6,439 nucleotides of DNA from Candidatus Woesearchaeota archaeon (lineage in GTDB: Archaea; Nanobdellota; Nanobdellia; Woesearchaeales; GCA-2686295), in assembly GCA_002686295.1 (NCBI GenBank), contig NZBB01000044.1, positions 1 through 6,439 on the forward strand, read 5' to 3'. The notes under the pieces are model-generated. The model had not been told where the DNA came from. It was given only the letters and a program-made list of their open reading frames with translations, and made no database searches. The position numbers and the translations under genes are program-made. Positions 5,872-6,439 of the stretch are shown in pieces (position 1 is the stretch's first letter; each line of letters begins with the position of its first letter).

Positions 5872-6439
5872 ATTTTATTTGATATAAAAGTATGTATATT
5901 TCTTTCATATATAGGAACTGGATTTAAATCAAAGCTTGGTAATAATCTTACATCTCTTAAGTATTCTCCTGGCTTATCTTGTGGTATAGGTGTTAATTCT
6001 GAAACATCGTATCCTTCTTCGTAATCATCCCATATTCCTTCACATATTAGAAAATACTTGCATTGTTTGCATTGTGGTCCTTTTCTTTTTGCGGTTGTTT
6101 GTCTGGTTTTAGTATAATTTTCATCTGTATGTGTTAAGTCTTTTAAAACTGAGTGTTTTGACATTCTTAATTCTGAGGCAAATGTTTCATAGTTTGAAAG
6201 AAAGCATAGAGGGATTGCTTCCCAGTCTATGTGTAATCCTATTTCTATGCTTCTTTTTGTTGTTTCTAAAATATCTTTTTTTATCTCACTGTATTTTGGT
6301 ATGCAGTCATAAAAGTTTAATCTTGCGTTGCCCATTGCGTGTGGAAAAGCTATGTTAACACTATTACATCCTATTTGTTTGCACATCTCTATTGTTTCTT
6401 TTAAGTTATGCATATTCTTTTTAGATATGACAAATTTTC
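5868..6439 (-). CDS. Radical SAM protein, C-terminal part only (N-terminus beyond the window edge)
   Basis: The frame is open through base 6439, so the ATG at 6413 is internal: the codons before it read KFVISKKN and join smoothly to MHNLKETIEM, a typical late radical SAM barrel strand and helix. The N-terminal CX3CX2C motif would lie outside the window. The visible 189 residues include NIAFPHAMGNAR, then IPLC (Cys codon at 6206-6204) and GPQCKQCKYFLICEGIWDDY with Cys codons at 6071, 6062 and 6044. This IPLC plus CX2CX5CEG arrangement is a recurrent C-terminal motif of uncharacterised radical SAM proteins, and the four cysteines could hold one auxiliary [4Fe-4S] cluster. It ends ISNKI followed by TGA at 5870-5868, inside the ATG of the methyltransferase gene, so the two are translationally coupled. 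Class assignment is confident even though the core is cut off; the substrate is unknown. Confidence 0.85.
   Translation of the reverse strand, partial: KFVISKKNMHNLKETIEMCKQIGCNSVNIAFPHAMGNARLNFYDCIPKYSEIKKDILETTKRSIEIGLHIDWEAIPLCFLSNYETFASELRMSKHSVLKDLTHTDENYTKTRQTTAKRKGPQCKQCKYFLICEGIWDDYEEGYDVSELTPIPQDKPGEYLRDVRLLPSFDLNPVPIYERNIHTFISNKI

Noticed and set aside
5868..6413. Treating the ATG at 6413 as the true start of a 181-residue protein
   Set aside because: The frame is open to the window edge and the preceding codons (KFVISKKN) continue a radical SAM barrel pattern, so the ATG is internal.
1..6439. tRNA, rRNA, CRISPR array, insertion sequence or short RiPP precursor gene
   Set aside because: No cloverleaf or rRNA-like G/C-rich segment, no regularly spaced direct repeats, no transposase motif, and the gaps (55-85 bp) are too short and lack a start and Cys- or Gly-rich core peptide.

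Overview
The window is very AT-rich (some 60-base lines have only 7 to 10 G/C). It probably comes from an archaeon, plausibly a small-genome DPANN-type lineage, though no ribosomal or universal marker is present to prove this. The archaeal call rests on promoter form: two perfect TTTATAAA TATA boxes and one weaker one sit at archaeal distances from start codons, and there are no convincing Shine-Dalgarno sites. TGA is used as a stop and TGG for Trp, so the genetic code is standard.

The dominant theme is radical SAM chemistry: four different radical SAM proteins lie within 6.4 kb. From left to right: (1) positions 1-1554, minus strand, the N-terminal 518 residues of a cobalamin-binding radical SAM protein that runs off the left edge; (2) 1640-3307, minus, a 555-residue radical SAM/SPASM protein with an additional cysteine-rich C-terminal domain; (3) 3372-3827, minus, a 151-residue protein with a disordered N-terminus, an Ig-like beta domain and a short Gly/Ser tail; (4) 3883-4743, plus, a 286-residue radical SAM protein with a short SPASM-type domain; (5) 4740-5871, minus, a methyltransferase with a Trm112-like zinc ribbon, whose reading frame breaks at an A4 run near 5043 so that about 100 C-terminal residues lie in another frame; (6) 5868-6439, minus, the C-terminal part of another radical SAM protein that enters from the right edge and overlaps the methyltransferase start by ATGA.

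The 55-bp gap between genes 3 and 4 holds one palindromic TATA box, spaced so that both divergent transcripts would start at or near their ATG. Gene 2 and the left-hand gene appear to have their own TATA boxes. The right-hand radical SAM and methyltransferase genes look like a translationally coupled pair, and the methyltransferase reading converges on gene 4 with overlapping stop codons. There is no gene-free stretch over 300 bases: 4744-5037 is filled by the displaced methyltransferase frame.

The simplest reading is a specialised modification locus. The SPASM proteins are candidates to modify a peptide or protein, with the 151-residue beta-domain protein as a possible substrate or scaffold, and the cobalamin radical SAM protein and the methyltransferase are candidates for methylation or rearrangement steps. 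Enzyme classes are clear from motifs; substrates and the joint pathway are inference. No known characterised cluster was recognised.
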